Shown: piece after piece, positions 36,801 to 44,773 of the stretch
How the letters are laid out: each line of letters begins with the position of its first letter
Position numbering within the stretch: the first letter of the stretch is position 1
Assembly: GCF_009832745.1 (NCBI RefSeq)
Contig: NZ_VRMJ01000041.1
Span: 439,001 to 503,000 of the forward strand
From: Polaribacter septentrionalilitoris
GTDB lineage: Bacteria > Bacteroidota > Bacteroidia > Flavobacteriales > Flavobacteriaceae
DNA: 64,000 bases
Reading direction: 5' to 3'
Program-made: the position numbers and the translations under genes
The notes under the pieces: model-generated
What the model saw: only the letters and a program-made list of their open reading frames with translations
Databases searched by the model: none
What the model was told of the DNA's origin: nothing

Positions 36801-37286
36801 TATTACGAAATTTTCGAAGGAATTGGCGTGCATAAATCGCCAGAATTATATGGTGCTTTTCCAACAGATCCATATTCTCACACACCAGCAACAAAAGGAG
36901 CTCAACAACCAGGCATGACAGGTCAAGTAAAAGAAGATGTACTTTCTAGAATGGGCGAATTAGGTGTTTTTGTAAAAAATGGAGAGGTAACTTTTAATCC
37001 AAGATTATTAAGGGAAGAAGAGTTTTTAAAAGCGACTAAAAACTTTGAATATGTAAATATAGAACATAATAAAAAAACGATAGTTCTCGAATCTGATACT
37101 TTGGCATTCACATATTGTCAGGTACCTATAATTTATAAATTATCAGATGAAAACAAGTTAAAAGTATTTTATGTAGGAGGAAAAAGTTTTGAAGTAAATA
37201 GTTTAAAGTTAGATAAAAATAACAGTGATAAATTATTTAAAAGAACAGGAGAAATAAAGAAAATTATAGTTTTTGTTAAAAAATAA
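33828..37286 (+). CDS. Cytosolic beta-1,3-oligoglucan phosphorylase-like protein (GH149-like)
   Basis: Start placed at 33828 (MTKNTIYLGKN); the ATG at 33801 adds nine poorly explained residues. 1152 residues, no signal peptide. The large (alpha/alpha)6 architecture includes SRRHGDPSRPWNRFSI, YRVTKGGFDWETIEPDDPWSYIGYWGDHQ and GRSGTFFGYEGLGSIYWHM. Length and layout fit GH94-related phosphorylases of GH149 (GH161 is the alternative), which phosphorolyse beta-1,3-gluco-oligosaccharides to glucose-1-phosphate. Placement among GH16/GH17/GH30/GH3 genes supports this. The family number is from memory of the motifs, not a search. Confidence 0.75.
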   Translation: MTKNTIYLGKNIAENAALKVKGELVNFDNEVYYKISNSNKMRPFFMSLVSNANHWMFISSNGGLTAGRKDAENSLFPYYTDDKITESADVTGSKTILQVHKDDKTFLWEPFSDKYEGVYQIKRNLYKNSYGNKVVFEEVNEDLGLTYRYHWNTSNEYGFIRKSNLINNTNDKVDVTILDGVQNILPYGVTSAIQGIRSNLVDAYKKCELETDSGIGIYALSAIIVDKAEPSEALKSNLVWSLGVKNPKYLISSRQLDAFRHGEEIHQEVDVKAEKGAYFTIQDLSLQANSEESWSLIANVNQDLGDYHRLAKLIKNESNLSTLLQKSIDEGTEHLVELVAASDGLELGEVQLRNTRHFANTLFNIMRGGIFDDGYKIEKQDFKKYLKSANQQVFKNQQEIIHKFPEEFTVDYLKNTAKTNEDKDFKRLCFEYLPLKFSRRHGDPSRPWNRFSINTQSEIDGSKILDYEGNWRDIFQNWEALAHSYPEFIEGMIHKFLNASTFDGYNPYRVTKGGFDWETIEPDDPWSYIGYWGDHQTIYLLKFLEFIENYYPGRLSENFTEPVFVYANVPYKIKSYQETLQNPKDTIDFDQKAHHKIDKLRAQIGADGALLRDANDSIYRVNMMEKLLATLLAKVSNFIPEGGIWMNTQRPEWNDANNALVGNGVSMVTLYYLHRFITFFEKVVSNSDSKEYTISNELVTFFNKVVTSLKDNESILSKNISNADRKKVLDGVGEAGSEYRLKIYAEGFQNKKSPISKKELVDFFNITKKYTSQTIDANKRKDNLYHSYNLMTVENDKEVSISYLSEMLEGQVAVLSSVSLSPREALAVLDGLKASALFRSDQYSYILYPNKDLGRFIDKNNIPETAVKKSKLLQQLLVEGNNQIVEKDVAGNYHFNGNFNNANALKIGLESLPEKYHSLANKEEQLLLAVYEEMFDHKSFTGRSGTFFGYEGLGSIYWHMVSKLLLAVQENCWLAVNSNESEEVIGRLLEHYYEIFEGIGVHKSPELYGAFPTDPYSHTPATKGAQQPGMTGQVKEDVLSRMGELGVFVKNGEVTFNPRLLREEEFLKATKNFEYVNIEHNKKTIVLESDTLAFTYCQVPIIYKLSDENKLKVFYVGGKSFEVNSLKLDKNNSDKLFKRTGEIKKIIVFVKK

Positions 37287-37295
37287 AAAGTAATA

Positions 37296-39113
37296 ATGTC
37301 TAGTAGTTTTCATAAATGTCAAATTTTTATTCCTTTAATTTTTACAGTAATAGGCTGTAAAAACACCTCAAATTCAAAGGTCGATAAAGGTATTGTTATT
37401 GAGAAAAAAGTCGATTCTCTCCTAAAGCTAATGACTTTAGAAGAGAAAATCGGTCAAATGACTCAGGTAAGACATTTTTGGGATATTTCTAAGGATGATG
37501 TAGCTACAAAGTTTATTGGTTCTGTAATTCATACGCAAGGTATAAATCCAGGAGAAACAGCAAAAGAGTGGCAACAAAAATTCATTAAATTACAAAAGCA
37601 GGCATTATCTACTAGATTAGGAATTCCATTGTTATTTGGTGTAGACGCAGTTCATGGTCAGAACACTTATAATGGAGCAACAATTTTCCCTCATAATATT
37701 GGTTTAGGAGCAGCAGCTAATGAAGAATTGGTTGAAAAGGCAGCTAGAATTACGGCTATAGAAGCACAAGCAACAGGATTTAACTGGGTTTTTTCACCTT
37801 GTATAGCTATTCCTTTTAATGAGAAATGGGGTAGAGTATATGAAGCTTTTTCAGAAAGTACTGAGCTAACAGAAAGGTTAACAAAAGCTTCTGTTAGAGG
37901 TCACCAAGGTAATCTATCTGCTGCAAATACTGTAATAGCAACTGCTAAACATTTTATAGGTGATGGTGCTACAGATTACGGAATAGAGGGAGGAGAAACT
38001 TCTTTAAATGCGCAACAAATAGAAGAAAAGCTTTTGGCACCTTATAAAGCAGCTGTCAAAGAAGATATTGGTGCAGTTATGGCATCATTCAATACAGTTA
38101 CAGGTACTTCAATGCATGCTCATAAAGAGTTAATTACAGATGCTTTAAAAATTGGAATGAATTTTAAAGGAATTGTGGTTTCTGATTGGAAAGGCTATTC
38201 CAGGTTTGGAGGTAATAACATCATTAACGCAGGTGTAGATATGGTCATGGCTGTTGATGGTGATCTAGATGATTTTCAATCTGAAGTTTTAAAAGGTGTT
38301 GAAGATGGTTCTGTTCAGTTATCAAGAATTGATGATGCTGTTAGAAGAATTTTAAGGCAGAAATTTAAATTAGGATTGTTTGAAAATCCTTTTCCGGATG
38401 CAACTTTAATCACAAAAATTGGTAGTCCTGATCATAGAAAAGTAGCAAAACAAGCTGTAAGAGAATCTTTAGTTTTATTGAAAAATGAGAACAAAATTTT
38501 ACCAATAAATAAAGCAACTCAAAAAATTGTTGTGGTAGGTGAACACGCAGATAACTCTGGATTACAATCTGGAGGTTGGACTGTAAATTGGCAGGGAACA
38601 AAAGAAAATTATAAAGGTGCTACAACAATTCTAAAGGGTATTAAAAAGCAATCAAAAGGAAAAGTTATTTATGACAAAAATGCTACTGGAAATCATTTTG
38701 ATGCTGATTTAGCAATTATTGTAGTTGGTGAAAATCCTTATGCAGAATTCTTTGGGGATATTGGTCATGAGTCTAATCAATTAGAATTAACACTTACAAA
38801 AGAACATCAAGATTATATTAAAAATTATCAAGAAAAAGGAGTTAAAACGGTTGTGGTTTTAATATCAGGAAGACCTTTAGTCGTTGCAGATCAGATTAAT
38901 AAATCAGATGCATTTATAGCAGCATGGTTGCCAGGTTCTGAAGGTGATGGAGTTGCAGAAGTTTTATTTGGAGACCATAATTTCTCCGGAAAATTACCTC
39001 ATTCATGGCCAAAATCAGTAGAAGATTTTAACAATAAATATGGTCCTAATTTTTGGGATAATAGTATAGAGCCATTATATCCATTAGGTTTTGGCTTAAC
39101 ATATGAAAAATAA
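37296..39113 (+). CDS. GH3 beta-glucosidase lipoprotein
   Basis: 605 residues; lipobox at Cys21. The GH3 barrel has the signatures MTLEEKIGQMTQ, GVDAVHGQNTY, ATAKHFIGDGAT and the nucleophile in VVSDWKGY (Asp297). The second alpha/beta sandwich domain (about 390-600) ends at YPLGFGLTYE. No fibronectin-III tail is present, and the length is short for GH3 but complete. It should release glucose from laminari-oligosaccharides in the periplasm. It lies 9 nt after the phosphorylase gene. Confidence 0.93.
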   Translation: MSSSFHKCQIFIPLIFTVIGCKNTSNSKVDKGIVIEKKVDSLLKLMTLEEKIGQMTQVRHFWDISKDDVATKFIGSVIHTQGINPGETAKEWQQKFIKLQKQALSTRLGIPLLFGVDAVHGQNTYNGATIFPHNIGLGAAANEELVEKAARITAIEAQATGFNWVFSPCIAIPFNEKWGRVYEAFSESTELTERLTKASVRGHQGNLSAANTVIATAKHFIGDGATDYGIEGGETSLNAQQIEEKLLAPYKAAVKEDIGAVMASFNTVTGTSMHAHKELITDALKIGMNFKGIVVSDWKGYSRFGGNNIINAGVDMVMAVDGDLDDFQSEVLKGVEDGSVQLSRIDDAVRRILRQKFKLGLFENPFPDATLITKIGSPDHRKVAKQAVRESLVLLKNENKILPINKATQKIVVVGEHADNSGLQSGGWTVNWQGTKENYKGATTILKGIKKQSKGKVIYDKNATGNHFDADLAIIVVGENPYAEFFGDIGHESNQLELTLTKEHQDYIKNYQEKGVKTVVVLISGRPLVVADQINKSDAFIAAWLPGSEGDGVAEVLFGDHNFSGKLPHSWPKSVEDFNNKYGPNFWDNSIEPLYPLGFGLTYEK

Positions 39114-39146
39114 AACAGGTTAGAATTAATAATAAATTAGAAGCGT

Positions 39147-40421
39147 ATGAAATCAATCTTAAAAATCACAACAACAATTTTAATTTTTGCTATTGGTTTC
39201 TCATGTAACTCTAAAAAAGAAGAGATTAAAGTAAAAAAAACAAAAATGACGGCTAAACAAATTTTAGGAAACCCAGACTATTTGGCAATTTCCTATGGAG
39301 GTTACAGAGAAAAATCAAGAGAGATGCAACCCACAATTCCTCAGCTCAAAGAAGATATGAAACTTCTTTCAGCAATGGGAATTAAAATATTAAGAACATA
39401 TAATGTTCAACCAAAGTTACCTCATGCTGCAAACATTTTAAAAGCAATTAGAGAGTTAAAAGATGAAAATCCAGACTTTGAAATGTATGTAATGTTAGGG
39501 GCTTGGATAGATTGTTTAAATGCTTGGACAGATAAAGAACCAGATCATAATGTTGAAAGTCCACAAAATGCTGGGGAAATTGCAAGAGCAGTTGCTTTAG
39601 CTAATAAATATCCAGATATCGTAAAAGTAATTGCGGTTGGTAATGAAGCTATGGTAAAATGGGCAACTAGCTATTATGTTCAGCCTTCTGTAATTTTAAA
39701 ATGGGTAAATCATCTACAAGATTTAAAACAAAAAGGAAAACTATCTAAAGATTTATGGATTACAAGTTCAGACGATTTTTCTTCTTGGGGTGGAGGTGAT
39801 GAAAGCTATAGAGTTAAAGATTTAGAAGATCTAATTAAGGCAGTAGATTATGTCTCTATGCATACTTATCCATATCATTATTCGCATTATGCTAATGAGT
39901 TTTGGAAAGTACCAGACAGTGAACAGCATTTATCTGACAAAGAAAAAATAGACAATGCAATGTTACGTGCTTTAAAAAAATCACAACAGCTTTATAAAGA
40001 TGTTTCTGATTATGTAAAGAGTATAGATTCAACCAAAACAATTCATATAGGAGAAACTGGTTGGGCATCAAAATCTAGTGGTCATTATGGAGTAAATGGC
40101 TCTAGAGCAACAGACGAATATAAACAAGGTTTGTATTATAAACATTTACGAGAATGGACAAATACATCAGGAATTTCTTGTTTCTATTTTGAAGCTTTTG
40201 ATGAACAATGGAAAGATGCTCAAAATCCTTTAGGCTCAGAAAATCACTTTGGACTGATAAACTTAAAAGGAGAAGCTAAATATCCTATTTGGGATTTGGT
40301 AGATGAGGGCATTTTTAATGGATTAACTAGAAATGGAAAATCAATAACTAAAACATTTAATGGTGATAAAATTGAATTGATGAAAACGGTTTTGGTACCA
40401 AATACAGAGTATCCAAGATAA
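39147..40421 (+). CDS. GH17 beta-1,3-glucanase-type lipoprotein
   Basis: 424 residues, lipobox Cys20. GH17 barrel with acid/base Glu167 in IAVGNEAM and nucleophile Glu303 in IGETGWAS. Typical aromatic strands are MHTYPYHY and CFYFEAFDEQWK. It is extracytoplasmic, unlike the second GH17 at 43522. GH17 enzymes in marine laminarin loci cut beta-1,3 chains in endo or exo fashion; the mode cannot be read from the sequence. Confidence 0.9.
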   Translation: MKSILKITTTILIFAIGFSCNSKKEEIKVKKTKMTAKQILGNPDYLAISYGGYREKSREMQPTIPQLKEDMKLLSAMGIKILRTYNVQPKLPHAANILKAIRELKDENPDFEMYVMLGAWIDCLNAWTDKEPDHNVESPQNAGEIARAVALANKYPDIVKVIAVGNEAMVKWATSYYVQPSVILKWVNHLQDLKQKGKLSKDLWITSSDDFSSWGGGDESYRVKDLEDLIKAVDYVSMHTYPYHYSHYANEFWKVPDSEQHLSDKEKIDNAMLRALKKSQQLYKDVSDYVKSIDSTKTIHIGETGWASKSSGHYGVNGSRATDEYKQGLYYKHLREWTNTSGISCFYFEAFDEQWKDAQNPLGSENHFGLINLKGEAKYPIWDLVDEGIFNGLTRNGKSITKTFNGDKIELMKTVLVPNTEYPR

Positions 40422-40431
40422 AATATATCAA

Positions 40432-41922
40432 ATGAAAACAAATTATTTTACATATCTATTTCTTTTATTGATGATACTAAGTTGTGACCAAAAAGTAGAA
40501 ACATTAGTTGTTGATGTATATGAAACTTCAGCAGCTGGTAATAAATTAACTAAGATTTCAAATTTTGTTGATGCTAAAAATGCTTCAATAATTACAATAA
40601 ATCCAGATTCAACTTTTCAAACCATTACTGGTTTTGGAGGAGCTTTTACAGAATCATCAGCTTATTTGTTAAATAAATTAAGTAAAAAAAATCGTGACTC
40701 GATAATTCATGCTTATTTTTCAAAAGATGGAGCAAATTATTCTTTGACAAGATCTCATATGAACTCTTGCGATTTTTCCTTATCTCAATATTCTTATGCT
40801 CCTGTAGCAGATGACATGGAGCTAAAACACTTTACAATAGAAGAAGATAAAGACGATTTAATTCCGTTTATAAAAGACGCAATGAATGCATCAGAAGATG
40901 GGTTCAAAATCTTTGGTTCTCCTTGGACAGCAGCTCCTTGGATGAAAGACAATAATGAATGGGTTGGAGGAAAATTATTGCCAAAGTATTATGATACATG
41001 GGCACTTTTCTTTTCTAAATATGTAGAAGCTTACAAAAAAGAAGGCATAGATATTTGGGGTTTCACAGTAGAAAATGAACCTCTTGGAAATGGTAACAAT
41101 TGGGAAAGTATGCATTATACTCCTGATGAAATGACCAACTTCGTTCAAAATCATTTAGGTCCAAAATTAAGAAATGATTATCCAGATATTAAAATCTTAG
41201 GATACGATCAGAATAGAGAACACTTAAAAGAATGGGTAAATTCTCAATTTAAAAATGAAGAAACTTCAAAATATTTTGATGGAACAGCAATTCACTGGTA
41301 TGCAAGTACATTCGAAATATTCCCAGAAGAACTGCAATATGCGCATCATAAAGCACCCAACAAATACTTAATTCAATCAGAAGCCTGTATCGATGCCCAA
41401 GTTCCTGTTTGGAAAGACGATGCTTGGTATTGGAAAAAAGAAGCTACAGACTGGGGATTTACTTGGGCACCAGAAAAAGACAAACACTTACATCCCAAAT
41501 ACTCACCAGTAAATAGGTATGCTAGAGACATTATTGGTTGCTTAAACAATTATGTAGATGGTTGGGTAGACTGGAATATGATTTTAGATAAACAAGGAGG
41601 TCCAAATTGGTTTAAGAATTGGTGTATTGCTCCAGTTATTGTAGACCCAGACAATGATGAAATCTACTTTACACCATTGTTTTATACTATGACACATTTT
41701 AGTAAATATATTAGACCAGAAGCAAAAGTAATTGCTGTAGATAAATCTGATAAAGATTTACAAGTTACAGCTGCACAAAACCCAGATGGTTCAATAGCAG
41801 TTGTAGTTTTTAACCAAGGAAAAACAAAAAAGAGTTTCAAATTACAAATAGATAAAAAACAAAAAATAATAAATATAGATGCTCAAGCTTTACAGACCAT
41901 AGTGCTTGAAGTTACTAAATAA
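40432..41922 (+). CDS. GH30 beta-glucosidase/beta-1,6-glucanase lipoprotein
   Basis: 496 residues, lipobox Cys18. GH30 signatures: TGFGGAFTESSAYLL, SPWTAAPWMKDNNEW, acid/base Glu216 in VENEP and nucleophile Glu317 in IQSEACID. The C-terminal beta domain carries AVVVFNQG. In laminarin loci GH30 proteins remove the beta-1,6-linked glucose branches, which opens the main chain to GH17 and GH16. That activity is inferred from context; subfamily not determined. 10 nt after GH17. Confidence 0.93.
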   Translation: MKTNYFTYLFLLLMILSCDQKVETLVVDVYETSAAGNKLTKISNFVDAKNASIITINPDSTFQTITGFGGAFTESSAYLLNKLSKKNRDSIIHAYFSKDGANYSLTRSHMNSCDFSLSQYSYAPVADDMELKHFTIEEDKDDLIPFIKDAMNASEDGFKIFGSPWTAAPWMKDNNEWVGGKLLPKYYDTWALFFSKYVEAYKKEGIDIWGFTVENEPLGNGNNWESMHYTPDEMTNFVQNHLGPKLRNDYPDIKILGYDQNREHLKEWVNSQFKNEETSKYFDGTAIHWYASTFEIFPEELQYAHHKAPNKYLIQSEACIDAQVPVWKDDAWYWKKEATDWGFTWAPEKDKHLHPKYSPVNRYARDIIGCLNNYVDGWVDWNMILDKQGGPNWFKNWCIAPVIVDPDNDEIYFTPLFYTMTHFSKYIRPEAKVIAVDKSDKDLQVTAAQNPDGSIAVVVFNQGKTKKSFKLQIDKKQKIINIDAQALQTIVLEVTK

Positions 41923-41943
41923 TAACTACTAATTAACTAAATT

Positions 41944-43503
41944 ATGTCAAATACAACATCAAGAGGAAAAGTTCCAATGGGGCAAAAGGCAGCTTTCGGA
42001 GCAGGTCATTTTATATTGAATATTTTACCAGGAACATTAGGTGTATTTATTCAATTCTTTTTATTAACAGCTTGGGGAGTTGATCCATTATGGGCAGGTC
42101 TTTTAGGAGGTTTGCCAAGAATCTTTGATTCTATTACAGATCCTATTATGGGATTTATTTCAGACAATACAAAATCTAGATGGGGTAGAAGAAGACCCTA
42201 TATTTTTATAGGAGCAATTATAAGTGGAATTCTCTTCTTTTTAATGTGGCAGATAGATGATAATGCATCACAGACGTATATTATATGGCATGTGATGATT
42301 CTTCAACTACTATTTTTAATAGGTAATACAATGTTTGCTACACCTTTAGTTGGTTTGGGGTACGAGATGACTTCTGATTATAATGAACGTACACGATTAA
42401 TGGCTTTTTCAAATACTATGGGGCAAATTGCGTGGATGATTGTACCATGGTTGTACGTAATTATTCCAGATACAGAAACATTTAACACGCAAACAGAAGG
42501 TGTAAGAACTATGGCTCTTATTGTTGGAGCAATGTGTATCATTTTTGGAATATTACCTGCGATATTCAATAAAGGGATTGATTCGGCTAATATGGAGAAT
42601 CGTAAAGAAATATCTTTTAAATCTTTAGCGAGTAATATGATAGATTTATGGGCAGGAATCAAACAAGTTTCTAAAAACAAGCCTTTTATGAAATTATGTG
42701 GAGCAACATTTTTGGTTTTCAACGGGTTTCAATTAGTTGCCGCTTTTGGGGTGTTTATTATTGTGTTTTACATGTACAATGGTAGCTATGAATTGGCAGG
42801 TACTTGGCCAGCGTGGTTTAATACCATTAATGCAATTATTACTGCATTTATTGTAATACCTATTATATCTAAAATGGCTAGTAAATGGGGTAAAAGAAAA
42901 GCATTTATTATTTCTACAGCTTTATCAATTTTAGGTTACATCTTAAAATGGTGGGGATTTGATAAAGAGTTAAATAGTCAATTTGGTCAAACAGAATTAG
43001 GAAAGAGTTTAAACTCAGGCGTTAGTTCTATTTTCGAATTTTTAAATCCTGCTCTTGATTCTGTAGGAATGTCATGGTTTAGTATAGACCCAGGAAGTGA
43101 AGTTCCTTGGTTAGTATTCTTGCCAATTCCATTTTTTGCTTTTGGTATGGGAGGACTTTTTACATTGATGATGTCAATGACTGCGGATGTATGTGATTTA
43201 GATGAATTAGAAAACGGAATGCCAAGAAAAGAAGGAACTTTTGGAGCTATCTATTGGTTAATGGTTAAAATTGGTCAATCTATTGCATTGGTTTTAGGTG
43301 GTGTAATTTTAAGTATTGTTGGTTTTGATCCTAACGTAACTGAGCAATCTGCTCAAACAATGACTAACCTTAGAATTGCAGATATTATTGTACCATCATT
43401 AACTGCAGCTTTAGCAATTTGGGTAATGTGGAAATACAGCTTAAATGAAAAAAGAGCAAAAGAAATTAAAGAACAGTTAGTAAAGCGAAGAGGAGAATTA
43501 TAA
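41944..43503 (+). CDS. GPH-type sugar:cation symporter
   Basis: 519 residues, about 12 transmembrane helices, no signal peptide. The glycoside-pentoside-hexuronide motif is IFDSITDPIMGFISDNTKSRWGRRRPY in loop 2-3, and MTADVCDLDELENGMPRKEGTFGAIYW lies in the late helices. It should take glucose oligomers from periplasm to cytosol. It sits directly before a cytosolic GH17 and downstream of a cytosolic phosphorylase, which would process the imported oligosaccharides. Substrate inferred. Confidence 0.9.
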   Translation: MSNTTSRGKVPMGQKAAFGAGHFILNILPGTLGVFIQFFLLTAWGVDPLWAGLLGGLPRIFDSITDPIMGFISDNTKSRWGRRRPYIFIGAIISGILFFLMWQIDDNASQTYIIWHVMILQLLFLIGNTMFATPLVGLGYEMTSDYNERTRLMAFSNTMGQIAWMIVPWLYVIIPDTETFNTQTEGVRTMALIVGAMCIIFGILPAIFNKGIDSANMENRKEISFKSLASNMIDLWAGIKQVSKNKPFMKLCGATFLVFNGFQLVAAFGVFIIVFYMYNGSYELAGTWPAWFNTINAIITAFIVIPIISKMASKWGKRKAFIISTALSILGYILKWWGFDKELNSQFGQTELGKSLNSGVSSIFEFLNPALDSVGMSWFSIDPGSEVPWLVFLPIPFFAFGMGGLFTLMMSMTADVCDLDELENGMPRKEGTFGAIYWLMVKIGQSIALVLGGVILSIVGFDPNVTEQSAQTMTNLRIADIIVPSLTAALAIWVMWKYSLNEKRAKEIKEQLVKRRGEL

Positions 43504-43521
43504 ATTTAATACAGATATAAA

Positions 43522-44430
43522 ATGTCATATAGAGAAGGTCATCATTATTCTTTAAATTTTAAAGAAGGACAAGAAGATTCAGGAGTAGATTTTAGTGATT
43601 ATACACTAGAAGAACTAAAAAAACTTTGGCGAACAACGTTAGATCAAGGTATGCATGGAATCTGTTTTAGCATGTATGAAGATGGTCAAGAACCTGGAGA
43701 TACAATTACAGAAGAACAAGTAGAAAGAAGAATAAAAATATTAAAGCCATATACAAAATGGATTCGTTCGTTTTCTTGTATAGAAGGTAATGAACACATA
43801 CCAAGAATCGCAAAAAAGCACGGTTTAAAAACAATGGTTGGTGCTTGGTTGGGTGACGATCCAGAAAAAAATGAACAAGAAATAGAAGCTCTAATAAAAT
43901 TAGCTAAAGAGGGTTGTGTAGATATTGCAGCAGTTGGTAATGAAGTTCTGTATAGAAATGATTTAACATTAGATGAGTTGTTGGTTTTTATAAAAAGAGT
44001 TAAAGCAGCAATACCAAATGTAACTGTTGGTTATGTTGATGCTTATTATGAATTTTCATCACATCCAGAATTGGTAGAAGTTAGTGATGTAATCTTATCA
44101 AATTGTTATCCGTTTTGGGAAGGTTGCCCAATTGAACACTCTTTAGCTCATATGCAAAGAATGTATGGACAAGCAACAGATGCTGCTCAAGGTAAAAAAG
44201 TAATCATTACAGAAACAGGATGGCCAAGTCAAGGAGGTTCTGAAGGATCTGCTGATTCAACAGATGAAAATACCATGAAGTATTTTATAAACACTCAAGT
44301 ATGGTCTACAAAAGATAATGTTGAGGTGTTTTATTTTTCTTCTTTTGATGAATCATGGAAAGTTGGAGCTGAAGGAGATGTTGGAGCATATTGGGGTTTA
44401 TGGGACAAAAAAGAAAAACTAAAATTTTAA
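43522..44430 (+). CDS. Cytosolic GH17 family glycoside hydrolase
   Basis: 302 residues with no signal peptide (begins MSYREGHHYSLNFKEG). Catalytic GH17 residues are intact: acid/base Glu141 in AAVGNEVLY and nucleophile Glu231 in ITETGWPS. It ends compactly after WGLWDKKEKLKF. Last gene of the operon, 18 nt after the symporter. A cytosolic GH17 beside an importer suggests degradation or transglycosylation of imported laminari-oligosaccharides. Family strong; cellular site from the missing signal. Confidence 0.88.
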   Translation: MSYREGHHYSLNFKEGQEDSGVDFSDYTLEELKKLWRTTLDQGMHGICFSMYEDGQEPGDTITEEQVERRIKILKPYTKWIRSFSCIEGNEHIPRIAKKHGLKTMVGAWLGDDPEKNEQEIEALIKLAKEGCVDIAAVGNEVLYRNDLTLDELLVFIKRVKAAIPNVTVGYVDAYYEFSSHPELVEVSDVILSNCYPFWEGCPIEHSLAHMQRMYGQATDAAQGKKVIITETGWPSQGGSEGSADSTDENTMKYFINTQVWSTKDNVEVFYFSSFDESWKVGAEGDVGAYWGLWDKKEKLKF

Positions 44431-44458
44431 AATATCTTATTATAAATATATTTTATCA

Positions 44459-44493
44459 ATCCTTTAAATATTAGTTATTTAAAGGATTTTTTT
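44459..44493 (+). terminator. Rho-independent terminator of the laminarinase operon
   Basis: ATCCTTTAAATA (44459-44470) pairs with TATTTAAAGGAT (44476-44487), followed by a seven-T run. It lies 28 nt after the GH17 stop. Confidence 0.88.
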
Positions 44494-44541
44494 GGTTTGT
44501 AACTATACATCGAATTTTAAGAACTTAACAACACTTTAATT

Positions 44542-44561
44542 ACCTATACATTACCTATACA
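44542..44561 (+). promoter_or_regulatory. Laminarin-locus 20-bp element, copy 6
   Basis: ACCTATACATTACCTATACA: a perfect direct repeat of ACCTATACA with an 11-bp period, the cleanest copy. A further half-site AACTATACA lies at 44501-44509. Confidence 0.55.
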
Positions 44562-44580
44562 AAGTTATTTTTATTAATAT

Positions 44581-44611
44581 ATTTTATTTTATTTTATTTT
44601 ATTTTATTTTA
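44581..44611 (+). repeat. (ATTTT)6 pentanucleotide tract
   Basis: Six uninterrupted ATTTT units plus one A, between two 20-bp elements and about 160 nt before a T9SS-secreted protein. Tracts of this kind can change copy number by slippage and alter promoter spacing. Confidence 0.8.
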
Positions 44612-44689
44612 CTTTTTTTCAATGTAAAGTATTACTCTCACTACAATGGTCTAATATGTTAAATGTTAAATTAATCATTTTTAGGTTTT

Positions 44690-44709
44690 TGTATGTTTTT
44701 TGTTGAGGT
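44690..44709 (-). promoter_or_regulatory. Laminarin-locus 20-bp element, copy 7
   Basis: The minus strand reads ACCTCAACAAAAAACATACA. It ends 64 nt before the start at 44774, the same distance as copy 3 from susC. Confidence 0.55.
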
Positions 44710-44773
44710 AGTAAATGGTAAAATTAAACATATAAAAGTTAATATTGTATATAACAATTTAAATATATACATT

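Noticed and set aside
44542..44611. CRISPR-like array from the short repeats in this spacer
   Set aside because: Repeats are 9 bp or 5 bp, without unique spacers of constant length and without cas genes.
44693..44773. Upstream start for the T9SS-secreted protein
   Set aside because: It overlaps the 20-bp regulatory element and would put 27 residues in front of the signal peptide.
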